Source of the DNA: Roridomyces roridus | Lineage: Eukaryota > Basidiomycota > Agaricomycetes > Agaricales > Mycenaceae | Length of the DNA stretch: 64,000 nt | Direction of reading: 5' to 3' | Assembly (NCBI GenBank): GCA_029378245.1 | Contig: JARKIF010000071.1 | Span: 1 to 64,000, forward strand | Shown here: positions 10,894 through 21,046 of the stretch, piece by piece | How the letters are laid out: every line of letters starts with the position of its first letter | Numbering within the stretch: the first letter of the stretch is position 1 | Program-made: the position numbers and the translations under genes | The notes under the pieces: generated by a model | What the model was told of the DNA's origin: nothing | The model's input: only the letters and a program-made list of their open reading frames with translations | The model's database searches: none

Positions 10894-11868
10894 ATGAGTC
10901 GCTCCAAAGAAAACTCTCAGCACTCAAAGCACCATAAACACCACAAAGACCACTCTCATCACCGTCACGAATCCCGCACGCCGCTCGCAGCTGCCAACAC
11001 GAGTACCAACACGGACGACCGGCTTCGAGAGCTCAAAGGTGCGTCGCTACGGCTTTGAATTTACCCTCTCTCTGACATGCTCACAGACGCCCTCCGCCAC
11101 GAGAAGAAGAAGCGCCACAAAGCCGAAAAGCGGGCTCGCAAAGCCCAATTGGCGGCCAGCACTGCCGCGGACGCCAACGCTGGCCCGTCCTCGGTCGCCG
11201 ACGGGTCTATCGAACGGCCTCGGTGTGCATCGAAGGTCACAATGAGAACTATTCGCTCGCACCTCGGGTACGACAAGCCGAAGTGGAATGCGTTTCGGGT
11301 GTGTGACATATATCTTTTTTTTCCTTGCCCGTCGTTGACGCTTTCCAGCTGTGCATTCAACGGACATTACACGCCGCTCGCCTGGATTGGTCCTCCGATT
11401 GGCGCTCGCAGGATCCGGAAAGCCTGAGGGCCGTGTGGAACGTGGTGCGTGTACAGTGACTTCAGAGTCCTCCCCGTTGTTGATTCTTCCGCTGCGCAGG
11501 TACTCGAGAAATTCCCCGAGGCCAAGCGCTTCAGGAGGTCGTGGGGCGTCGAACGCGTCGCCAAGCAGTGCTGGGACGGTGCCAACAGCTACGAGCGCGA
11601 CATGAACAACCCCAACTCGTACCGCAGCCTCCACTCCACCAAACGTTCATCTCAGCAAGTCCCCGACCGCTCACCCTCCCCCACCCCATCGACCTCGACC
11701 TCGACCCGGACGCCCGCTTCTTCTCGTCCCCACCCACTACGCGTCAATTCGTCGGACGTCGAGAGCGGAGCCGAGGATCCCGCGGTTGGTGGCACCGGTG
11801 ATGGGGACGTGGTCATGAGCGATGGCCACGGCGATGGCGGCGGCGACGGCGGCGACGAGGACGATTAA
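10894..11868 (+). CDS. Hypothetical His/Lys-rich basic protein, four exons
   Basis: Exons 10894-11038, 11087-11298, 11349-11444 and 11500-11868 join in frame over introns of 48, 50 and 55 bp and encode 273 residues. The N-terminal 30 residues are rich in His, Lys and Ser ('HSKHHKHHKDHSHHRH'). A charged helix ('HEKKKRHKAEKRARKAQ') may be a coiled coil or nuclear localisation signal. The central part ('IRSHLGYDKPKWNAFRLC', 'EKFPEAKRFRRSWGVERVAKQ') looks conserved. The tail is Ser/Thr/Pro-rich, then Gly/Asp-rich ('GDGGGDGGDEDD'). I recognise no named domain. The protein is probably nuclear and could be transposon-associated. Confidence 0.68.
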
Positions 11869-12646
11869 TGTACGATTAATGTACCAAGCAAATCAATGTA
11901 TTTCACGTATAAATGTACTGAATTCCAATTGAATCTTGCCTGAAATTCACGTAGCTTCTCGTGGCCAACCAGCCTTCCACCACGGACTGCAATGGAGTTC
12001 ACGACGACATGGCAGTGAACGGATCACCGTGAAACGCCCACGATTCTACGTGAGTAGTGATCGCCGCGAATTTGGTCGAGATCGTGGTGAAATCCACGCC
12101 GCTACATCAGTGAAATCCACACATCTAGGTGAGTGAATCGTCACCGTGAATTCCACGGTCCTCGCTGCGCTCAGTGTGAGGACTCGGCCTAGCCGAGGGA
12201 TTTCCCAGGAGATGAAGAGGCGCGGCCTCGTTTGCAGACGACCCCCAATTTGGATCCCTGCATAATGATATGCCCACTGCAACCAGCCACGGTGTTTGCA
12301 AGAGCTAGCAACGGTGAGCCTAGGCCTCATTTGCTCGTGGATGTTACTTATCATGTGACTGCAGGGGTCCCGGAAGATATGATACACCGATACACCATTC
12401 TTGCCCACCAATAGGCTTAAGGCCGCAGGCGGCATTGCATATCGCGCTCGGTGGCTGTAATTGGTGCAGCGGCGTCCTGTTGCATTTGTATGGGGAATGA
12501 GCGGGGTCTTGTAGCCTAAACGGTGGAACCGCACGACTGGTGAGATTCACGTCAGGTGGGGCAGCCATGACTACAAGAAATTGCGGACCCACAGACGAGC
12601 ACATGTTTAAAGAACGGACACGTCGTCGGCGTTTTCAGGACCCAAG
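11869..12646. other. No gene; GTGAAATCCAC-type short repeats
   Basis: Between about 11940 and 12150 the plus strand repeats variants of TGAAAT(T/C)CACG and ACCGTGAA, at least five times in 220 bp. No reading frame has coding character and no transposon ends are visible. Confidence 0.4.
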
Positions 12647-13845
12647 ATGGCCTCCCCCCCTCCAGTCAGCGCGCTCATCGTCGAAGATTGGATGCACGGT
12701 GCGTATCTGCTGCCTTTCCGATAGGATCACTGACAGAGTTCTGTAGGGCTCTACACGGCCACAGCAGCGGTGACACTGTGGATGACTGGTGCGCCGTCTT
12801 GCCTTTCAGTAGATCCGCATGATGGATCTATTAGTTTCGGGGAAACGGTTCACCGGAGGTTCACCGGAGGCCAACAGCGTAGGCAGATTCTACTCGTCTT
12901 GGCGCCATACATCTGCTCCACGGTCCATGCTGCAGTCAACTGGTTCTATTTTTCACACACACAATCGACAACTCTGAACTGCCGACTGGACCGGGTCTAA
13001 TTTGGTCCCTAACTCACATAAGTCCATGGATTGAGGCCGTGGGCGACACTTTCTTCTGCATCAACATTTTTATGGCGGACTGTCTTTTCGTGAGTACGGA
13101 AAGAATGAACGGTATGCAATTCTAACCTTGTCTTCTAGATATGGAGATGCTGGATGATCTGGAATCGTCGCTGGATTGTTATTGTGCTTCCCATGATGGG
13201 TACCATCACCGGTGCAGGAAAGTTGTTTCGATGTTCCATGGTTCATACGGCAGGCTAATAAGTTGAATCATAACAGTCTTGGCTGGCTTCATTGTGCATG
13301 GACAAGTCCTCTCTGCAGAGAGTTCCGAAGCCCTCACAGTCGCCAAAAGTACAGCAGAGTTCATTGAATTCAGTACCATCTACTTTTCGCTATCTGTGGC
13401 AACTAGCCTCACCACAACGTTGCTCATAATGATGAGGCTCTTGCTGGTTCAACGGGCCAACAAGACGCTGGACTCAGGCCTCAACCAGCAAAGCCTAAAT
13501 CCAGTCATCGAACTTCTCGTCGAGTCTGCTGTGTTGTATTCTGCGACATTATTGACTTTTGTTGCTCTGACGGCACGAAAAAGTCTGGCAGCCTTCTACG
13601 CTCAAAATATCCATGCACAAATGGCGGTGAGAAAATTTGCAGTCTTGGGATGTTCAGAGATTGATGGCGACTGTACTACTCAGGGCTTTGCTCCGTTGCT
13701 GATCCTTTTTCGGGTCAGCGCTGGATGTTCGCGGTCAGAGGAGGAGTGGTCCACCGGGCTCTCCGTCTCCACACTGAAATTTGCATCGAGTACCAGCGCG
13801 GCGTTGGTCTCCACGGGTAACACAGCACCCCCCGATGATTCATAG
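12647..13845 (+). pseudogene. Seven-helix fungal membrane protein, plus-strand copy, broken
   Basis: Six exons are readable: 12647-12698, 12747-12788, 12835-13089, 13139-13211, 13277-13626 and 13684-13845. All splice sites are at the same positions as in the inverted copy at 13949-15088. Conserved segments are 'VSALIVEDWMHG', 'LAPYICSTVHAAVNW', 'WIEAVGDTFFCINIFMAD', 'IWRCWMIWNRRW' and a serine-rich cytoplasmic tail. This resembles the Agaricomycete 'WRCW' seven-transmembrane family (DUF6533/6534-like); its role is unknown. Exon 3 has two lesions: an 11-bp tandem duplication (12848-12858 and 12859-12869) and an extra CA in the CA run at 12954-12963. Each shifts the frame, so no full protein is expected. 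Confidence 0.8.
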
Positions 13846-13948
13846 AGTCGCTTAAATAAAGTATGTGGTGTGCACATCAACAACATGGTTTCAAATACAA
13901 GTACAATTTTGTTGGGAACGACGTCAAATCAAGCGCAAAGTTATCTTT

Positions 13949-15088
13949 TCAACCAGAAGCAGGCTCTCCCTCCACCTTGGACATGTGATCAGAACCACCA
14001 CGAAACGCGGCGGCGTCCCATTCATGCGGTGGTCGCGAGTATCCGGAAGCCTCACGCAGAATAATCAGCATAGGGGCAAGACCCTGGGGACACATAAGTC
14101 AACCGTCCATGGAAGTTGCAAGTTAGTAAGCTTTACCGCCATTTGTGCGAGGATATTCTGAGCATAAAATGCATTCGTGTTTTTCTACACATCCAGCGCT
14201 AGAAATGTGAGGAGAGTGACCGAGTACAGAATGGCAGATTCCACAGGGATCTCCAGAAGGGATTTTCGGGGACCCTCGTAGTTTCGTCGGAGCAACATGA
14301 TTCGCCATGTGACGAGGAGAGTGGTGGTGAGGCTGGTTGCGATGGACATTGAAAAGTAAATGGTGCTGAATTTGACGAAGTGCGCAGATTTCTTGGCAAC
14401 CGTGAGGGCCTCCGAGCTCTCTGCCAACATGACTTGATCAGAGACAACAATCCCGGCCAAGACTGCTAACCGGTAAGTTCAATTTGCGCAGACTGTATGA
14501 CTTGCCTGCGCCAGTAATGGTTGCGGCAACCGGAAGGAGGACTATTAGCCAGCGACGACCCCAGATGATCCAGCATCGCCATATCTGGGATAAACACTCA
14601 GCGAAAAAAGGCACATCCGAGTCATGACACTTACAAAAATCCAGTCTGCCATGAATATGTTGATGCAAAAGAATGTATCCCCTACTCCCTCGATCCACGC
14701 ACTCAGATGGCTCAAGGAAAAGATCAGACCAGGACCACCGGGGAGTTCATTGTTGTCGATAGCATTTGAATAGAACACCCAGTTGACTGCGGCATGAATT
14801 GTGGAGCATGTATACGCCGCAATCACCAGGGCAATTCTACCATTCCTCTGAGCGCGAGTGTAGGTCTTGCACACCACTGTAACAAGCAGTTGTCTCAGAG
14901 AACTGATGGATCTGGCCAGACGGAGAAATTTACTTACTAATTTGTCGCAGAGTCACGAATACTGCCATGGTGTACAGCCCTGCATGGGAAGTTCAGATGA
15001 ATGAGCACGCTGGAACACGGGGAGATCACATTCCATGAAACCAATCCTCGACTATAAGGGCACTGACAGGAAGTGGGGGACTCATCAT
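13949..15088 (-). pseudogene. Seven-helix fungal membrane protein, minus-strand copy, broken
   Basis: Exons are 15088-15034, 14979-14938, 14876-14635, 14584-14512, 14462-14137 and 14083-13949. Exons 2 and 4 have exactly the same length as in the plus copy (42 and 73 bp). The protein begins 'MMSPPLPVSALIVEDWFHG' and keeps 'CSTIHAAVNW', 'GVGDTFFCINIFMADWIF' and 'IWRCWIIWGRRW'. The lesions are an in-frame TAG at 14187-14185, before 'KNTNAFYAQNILAQMA', and an intron 1 donor that reads GA instead of GT. Intron 4 has a GC donor. The two copies face each other tail to tail, 103 bp apart. Confidence 0.8.
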
Positions 15089-15596
15089 AAGGGATGGGTG
15101 CTCGGTTGCCGTGTCAAAGGCTTTATCTTCCAGCTTGTAACGGCATCAGAAGTTGAACACATGCTCAATGTCCCAGGGTACAAGACGCCGTATTTCCTTA
15201 AGCAGCGGAAGCGTGGTCATCCGCCGCGTTTCTGCCACTTCCATCAGCAGGAGAATCTGGGAGTGTCACATAGCTCCCACAGGTTTTGACCACAGAACCC
15301 GCCATTCGGCTTCAAGGCGAATAGAACATGATCAATGGAGCCCTACTATCCTCTCACCAATCCAAAAAACCACGCTGGTCTTCACGTGGGGCATTTCTGA
15401 TCATGAGCCCTGCCAACTACTGATATCAGAATTCGGTGGACCCACCATGGATTGCGCGAATGCCAAAAAGCAGCCGAGGACTCAAGACGCCGCAAATCCC
15501 GCAATACACCTCTCTCCTCTCACCATACCACTCGGACTCCAGCGACTCAGGCTTCACAATCACGGTATATTTCGAGGCTCAATCGAAGCACATGAC
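15089..15596. other. No recognisable gene
   Basis: The stretch lies between two minus-strand genes. Frames on the plus strand here continue into antisense of the hydrolase and have no motif of their own. I see no repeat. Confidence 0.4.
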
Positions 15597-16710
15597 CTAC
15601 AATCCGGCAAACTTCTCCACGAATGCGACAAACGTATTGAACAGCGCCATGGCATGGAAATCGAGATTCAAATCATGTCCGCTCCCCTCAGCCACGACAA
15701 CATCGAAACTCCGCGCATCAGGCCAGAGCACCTGTTCGGCCTCCGTCAACGCGGCCACATCGTTGCATGTGTCCCCGTTGCAAAAGAGTTGATCCTCCGA
15801 CCCAACGATCTTCACCACAGGCCCAGCGTACTGGTTTGGCAACGACGTTGTGGGAATTTGTGCAAACATGGACACGGTTCCCACGTCCTTTGTGAAGTTG
15901 TCGAAAACAATCATGCGTGGTGAGAAGGCGGTTTTGTCTCGGGGGTAGAAGGCGGTCCGGTTGGCGTTCGAGACGTATGCGGGGTCGAGAGTCGCCCAGC
16001 GAACTGGATCGACGTCGCGTGCGGGGGAATACGAAGTTGAGGATGGGCCAGGTGAGCCGGGCTCGACGATGAGGGCACTAGTGAGGACGAGGCCATCAAA
16101 CGGGGAGTGAGGGCCCTCGATGATGGCGCCAAAATTTAGGAGGCCCGAACCGGCGCTGTGGCCCACACCAATCACCTTCTTGAATGGCCCAATGCCGGAG
16201 ATGATTGGGCCACTTTTGAGGTTCCGGGCTATCTGTGACATGACTGCCGAAACGCTCGGGTATTGGACATCCGATGCGTTTGGTGGCCGTGAACTCAGGC
16301 CAACACCAAGCCAATCGACTGCAAGAGAGGGGATTCCACGGTCGCAGGAGAAGGCCGCGTAAGAGTAGTTTTTGAACTCCTCCGCCGGTGGGGACCAGTA
16401 TTGGTTGGTGTATGTGAATCCGTGGACGAGGAGCTGTACAACATCTAACATGGAATGATCAGACATGCTTCAGGAGTGTAAGAGTGAAGAGATTACCAGA
16501 GGAGACCGCCTCCGGGCGGCAGAAAACACCATAGATATTATACGTGTCATCCAGACGCCGTAGACCGCTCGCATTGGACTGCAGCCCAGCCAATGCATCC
16601 AGGGGATCCGTAGGAAGAAGAGCCTCGATGTGAACAGGCATGGATGTCGTCGAGCAGGAGCAGAGTGCACCGACTCCTGACAATAAGGACGACAGGAACA
16701 GGAAGAGCAT
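15597..16710 (-). CDS. Secreted alpha/beta hydrolase, paralogue 2
   Basis: Exons 16710-16497 and 16444-15597 with a 52-bp intron (GTAATC...TTAG, phase 1) encode 353 residues. The ATG at 16710 lies 28 bp after the conserved ATAAATATCC element (16747-16738) and opens a signal peptide (LFLFLSSLLSGVGA). The mature protein starts near 'LCSCSTTSMPVHIEALLP'. The catalytic triad is intact: GHSAG (Ser about 168), VGSEDQ (Asp about 289) and GSGHDLNLDF (His about 328). It ends in 'FVAFVEKFAGL'. Of the hydrolase copies in the window this one looks the most intact. The substrate is unknown; a secreted esterase-like hydrolase is the family-level expectation. Confidence 0.9.
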
Positions 16711-17468
16711 TGTTGAATTCAGTCTGTTGTACATAGTGGATATTTATGTCTGTTCCCGTTGACGTTAATCCTAAAGATACTTATTTCACCGGCGCCGGGA
16801 ATGAATGCCGCACGCGGGCGCTCACCTAGCCTGTCGCGGTGTAAGAACGCCGTCTTTGCTCGAGGTCCGTCTGTGGCCGTGTTCAGCTAGCATTGGACCG
16901 TGCGGTGTAATATATCCTATCCTATCCTGCGAATCAGATCAGCTTCCGAGTCAGACGAAAACGACGTTAATCCATTCATTATGTACTTGATTACCCGGCG
17001 ACGGCGATGGGATAGGAAAAGGAAGGAATGCCGCCCACACGCGCGACACGTGTCATGGTGTAAGAACGACTTCGCTCAGATCAGGTTCCGAGTCTGACGA
17101 AAAATCACTGGAATATTGAACGCTAGCCGGGTTCAAGTTTGTCCCACAAAAATCTTTGAATCAAGTTCGGGGGAGAACTGTGCGAGGTTGGTGAGGATCA
17201 GGTGAGTCCGTGTAACTACACACCGACCCAAAACCGACCAGGCATTGGTGCAGATTCTAATATGCATTCGGGACCCTCAAAATGGTTCTGACATGAAAAT
17301 GAGTGCGGATACCACGGGATGTGTCAACGCACTTTTTGAGGAGGTCCGACTCGGCGGAGATGGTGGTCACTGTCAGAAAAGAGGTGCCCCCAGGTGGAGC
17401 TGATTGACATTCCTGCTCCAATCGATCAGGATAAAGTTACACGTCGACAATGGATTCAAGAACAGAGC
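16711..17468. other. No gene; weak direct repeats
   Basis: Two segments resemble each other: GGTGTAAGAACG near 16838 and 17059, and CAGATCAG(C/G)TTCCGAGTC near 16934 and 17077, about 145-220 bp apart. No open frame has recognisable motifs. Confidence 0.4.
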
Positions 17469-18641
17469 CTAGAATCTGGCAAACTTCTCCACGAATGCGA
17501 CAAACGTATTGAATGGCCCCAGCGCGCGGAAATCGAGGTTCAAATCATGCCCGCTCCCTTCAGCTATCACGACTTCGACACTCCTCGCATCGGGGAATAA
17601 CGCGCGCTCCATCTCCGTTAACGCCCCAACATCCGCACACCTGGTATTACCATCCCCAGTGCAAAAGAATTGATCCTCTGACCCAACGATCTTCACCACA
17701 GACCCCGTGTATTTATTCGGCAACGACGTCGTCGGAGTCTGTGCGAAAATCGACACGGTCCCCACGTCCTTTGTGAAGTTGTCGAAAGCGAACATGCGTG
17801 GCGAGAAGGCCGTTTTGTCTGGGGAGTAGAAGATGGTACGGTTGGCAGTGGAGACGTATGCCGGGTCGAGGGTCGCCCAGCGGAGTGGATCGACGTCCCG
17901 TGCGGGGGAGAGCATGGATGATATCGGGCCGAGGTCGGCGGGCTCGACTATGAGGAGACCGGTGAGGATGAGCCCGTCGAACGGGGAGTGAGGGCCCTCG
18001 ACGATGGCGCCAAAATTCAAGAGGCCTGAGCCGGCGCTGTGGCCCACGCCAACGACTTTCTGGAAAGGCCGAGTGCCTGGAAAGATCGGTGTAGTTTTGA
18101 GGAGTAGGGCAATCTGAGACATGGCCGCCGAAACGCTCGGATATTGGACGTCCGATGCGCTCTCTGGACGCGAGCTCAGCCCTACACCAAGCCAGTCGAC
18201 AGCAAGAGAGGGTATTCCACGGTCGCACGAGAAGGCTGCGTAGGAGTAGTTTCTGAATTCCTCCGTGGGTGGAGCCCAATATTGACTAGTGTATGTGATT
18301 CCGTGGACGAGGAGCTGTATTACATCTGTCATAGAACAATCAGACCTGCTTTCTGAAATCATGAGGGAAGAAACGACCAGAGGAGACCGCTTCTGGACGA
18401 CAGAAAACACCGGAGATATTGTACGTGTTGTCTAGACGACGTAGACCGCTTGCATTAGTCTGCAGCCCAGCAAATGTGTCCAAGGGATTCTTTGGAAGCA
18501 AGACATCGACGTGGACAGGGATGGATGTCGTCGAGCAAGAGCAGAGTGCACCGACTCCTTTTTTTTTTTTGGAGCGTTGGATAATGCATATAAGAGTGCA
18601 CCGACTCCTGAGAATAACGAAGACAAGAAGAAGAAGAGCAT
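17469..18641 (-). pseudogene. Secreted alpha/beta hydrolase, paralogue 3, exon 1 disrupted
   Basis: Exon 1 (18641-18378) and exon 2 (18325-17469) are separated by a 52-bp intron at the conserved site. The triad motifs GHSAG, VGSEDQ and GSGHDLNLDF are all present in exon 2, and the C-terminus 'FVEKFARF' matches paralogue 2. In exon 1, a 50-bp insertion-plus-duplication (18543-18609) lies inside the signal-peptide region. Because 50 is not a multiple of three, the start at 18641 (MLFFFLSSLFSGVGA) no longer reads into 'LCSCSTTSIPVHVDVLLP'. An upstream in-frame ATG exists at 18714 but precedes the TATA-like element. The copy is therefore probably a pseudogene, although exon 2 is clean. Confidence 0.82.
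18543..18609 (-). mobile_element. 33-bp poly(A)-tailed insertion with 17-bp target-site duplication
   Basis: AGAGTGCACCGACTCCT occurs at 18543-18559 and again at 18593-18609. Between the copies lie 33 bp not found in paralogues 1 and 2, including an 11-T run (12 with the flank). On the minus strand this is a short sequence followed by poly(A), flanked by a long duplication, the hallmark of LINE-type target-primed insertion of a processed RNA fragment. Confidence 0.72.
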
Positions 18642-19080
18642 CCTCGCATCCTGCATGCCGTGATGGATATTTAAGAGACCCCGGGTCCCCCGCGGAAGGC
18701 CGTGGCTCCGGCATGGGAATAGCTGGGAGATACCGCGGCTGGAAAGGTAGTGGAATGAGTCAAGAATTGGTCAAGAATGAGTACTCTTGAGGAGAAGATG
18801 GCCGTCGGGAACAAGAGGTGCCGAAGGCGGTGCGGCTGATTGGCATCTGGTGCTCCTTCCCTTCACTCTGACCTTGCTCTGACCTCGAGGCCTTGTTCGA
18901 ACGTTCTTGGGCACTCGCTCCCACTTTTCTTTCAGTAAGTGGTGCTTTTGGAGCTCCCAGGAAAGATAATTGACCCGCGTGCATCAGCCTCTGATCCATT
19001 CACGTTTCCGCCTCCGCCCGTGAGCACCATTCCGAGATTTTCTTGGACCTCATCATCAGAGTCAAAGGCTCAAGCCTCCC
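18642..19080. promoter_or_regulatory. Divergent intergenic region, hydrolase 3 / F-box C
   Basis: This 439-bp gap matches the 408-bp gap between hydrolase 1 and F-box B in position and gene orientation. The hydrolase-side element TTAAATATCC is at 18674-18665. No element is obvious upstream of the F-box start. Confidence 0.5.
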
Positions 19081-20300
19081 ATGGACGCACTTCCTCAAGA
19101 ACTCGTCGATCGCATCATCTACTCCTGCGATGACTCGCGCACTTTCAAGGCCTGCGGCCTCGTCTGCAAGCGATGGACCTACGCCACTCGGTCCCACCTT
19201 TTCGACAAACTAACTGTCTGCGCCGACGGTCTCCCTCATATCGTGGATCTTATCGACTCCTCCTCGTCTCCGATTCTTTCCTTCATCCAAAATCTTACGC
19301 TCAACGTAGCACCTGATGCCCTCGACGACACGCTGTTGGCACGACTCCATCCATGCCCCAATCTCCGTCGTATCACTGTGTTGGGCCGCGACGCGAATCA
19401 ATTGCGTTCGGGGGACGCTATGCTGCCGGATCAGCTCCATGCTATCCAGTCACACCTGCGTTCCTGGGTCGCCGATTCTCCGCATTCGATATCGAGCCTG
19501 CATTTGAATCTGCCCACGACCAGTCTTTCGCTGGAGACCATCATGGGAGTAATAACTTCCTTCCCATGTCTGCGATTACTGCATGTGGAGGGTTTCTTGG
19601 CTCATGAGCCGGCGCCACCCCCCTCGGTCAAGCTGGAATGCCCACTGCAGACGCTTTCTGTGCAGGGTTGTGGAAAGGTCTTATTCTCCTGGCTCCTCAC
19701 CCTTCCGTCCGTTCCTGCCCTCAGTTCTCTGAGCGTGGGACCATTCGACGACGACGTGAAACCTTTGATTAGGTTCATCCAAGACGCTTGCAGCGGATTG
19801 CGCAGTCTCAAACTCGACAACACGGGTACTTCCTGGGATGGTGAGGCAAAGCCCGTATCCTACAACTTTAATGACACGAACGCCCTGCAGAAGCGCTCTC
19901 TCAAACGCGCGACATTCTACAACACATCCCACAGGGCCTGCAGCACTTCTCTTGCCAATGCTACTTCGCCAGGGAGATCCCCGAAATCCTACTCCTCCTC
20001 CCTCCCGAAGCGTGCCAACGCCTGCGTTCGATCAAGTTCATAGTATCTCGTACTCAGGCTGTGGCCGAGCGGGACGAGGTTTCCTGGGCTGATTTCGCTG
20101 ATTTCGACGGTGCGCTAGCCGACCCGCGGTTCAAGGGCTTATTGGAGTTCACGATGCACGCGAGTGAGACGGGGAAGAACCACGTGAGCATGATGACGGA
20201 GGAGGTGAAGGTACTTTTGCCGCGGGCGGTGGCGCGGGGCATTTTGGAGAGAATCGAGGTGAAATTGACGGGTGGGTCGTACCCGCTCAATCCTACTTGA
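19081..20300 (+). CDS. F-box protein, paralogue C (intact)
   Basis: Exons 19081-19840 and 19891-20300 with a 50-bp intron (GTGAGG...CTGCAG, phase 1) encode 389 residues. The start 'MDALPQELVDRIIYSCDD' is a typical Agaricomycete F-box onset, with 'CGLVCKRWTYATRSHLF' completing the motif by about residue 45. LRR-like leucine spacing runs through the middle ('LVDSSSSPILSFIQNLTL', 'LPSVPALSSLSVG'). The C-terminal part contains 'FAREIPEILLLLPPEACQ' and 'TEEVKVLLPRAVARGILERIEVKLTGG'. The expected role is substrate recognition in an SCF ubiquitin ligase. It is the complete reference for the broken paralogues at 4563 and 8086. Confidence 0.88.
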
Positions 20301-20525
20301 CGCTTATGCACTCCGTTCTGTGCGCCTCATTATTATATTCGTTTCTGCTGGACACGAGTGAAAATGGTAGCCTATTGCGACCCGTCATGATTTGCGGCAC
20401 GTCGGGGAACAATGGAAAGGATTGAGTAGCTGGATTTGCAGGGGTGAGGTTCCGTGATATACTTATTACGCGCTGTTTTCCTTGGACTCCGGAGGACAAG
20501 GCAAGGACAAGGATACAACAAAGAG

Positions 20526-20953
20526 CAGTGTTTCTTCTTAAGCCCTTATTAAGGGTGATTTCTGTAGCTAAGGGTTAATTAAGGCTTAAGGCCTTAATTA
20601 AGGCATCCATTTGAAGGGCTTAAGATCAATCTTAATCCATTTTTTCTCACGTCCTAGGTCGGCCTCGGGGGCACCAAACCGTTAGATATAGTGCCCCTGA
20701 GTTGTGAGCAGCTCTCCCGGATGGTCTGCCAGTGGTCTGGCCAAGGTCTGGCACTGTTGAGGACACGGTCCGAACCCCGTGATCAACTGCTTTCCGTCAC
20801 AGTGCCGGTTGCCGAAGACTTGATCCGATCATTGTTGGTATCATTAAGGGTTAATAAGACCTTAACATGAGTTCCTCCCGAGGCTAAGCCTTAATTAAGG
20901 GGCCCTTATTAAGGGTTAATCATGTTAACCCTTAACATTAACAAGAAACACTG
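20526..20953. mobile_element. Non-autonomous hAT-type element (MITE), 428 bp
   Basis: The left end CAGTGTTTCTTCTTAAG and the reverse complement of the right end CAGTGTTTCTTGTTAA match over 11 perfect bases and then nearly all of the next six. Identical 8-bp target duplications ACAAAGAG flank it at 20518-20525 and 20954-20961. An 8-bp duplication and CAGTG...CACTG ends are the hAT signature. The subterminal parts are full of TTAAGG/CCTTAA palindromes such as CCTTAATTAAGG. There is no coding capacity. Confidence 0.9.
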
Positions 20954-21046
20954 ACAAAGAGCGCGGGAGAGATAATCGGATCAGCAAGATTGATATCACT
21001 CTTCGTCCTCGCCACCTCACTCTCGTTCCGCGTAGATCGTTTGACG

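Noticed and set aside
15153..15923. 256-codon plus-strand open frame
   Set aside because: Its second half is the antisense of the well-supported hydrolase 2 exon; the first half has no motif.
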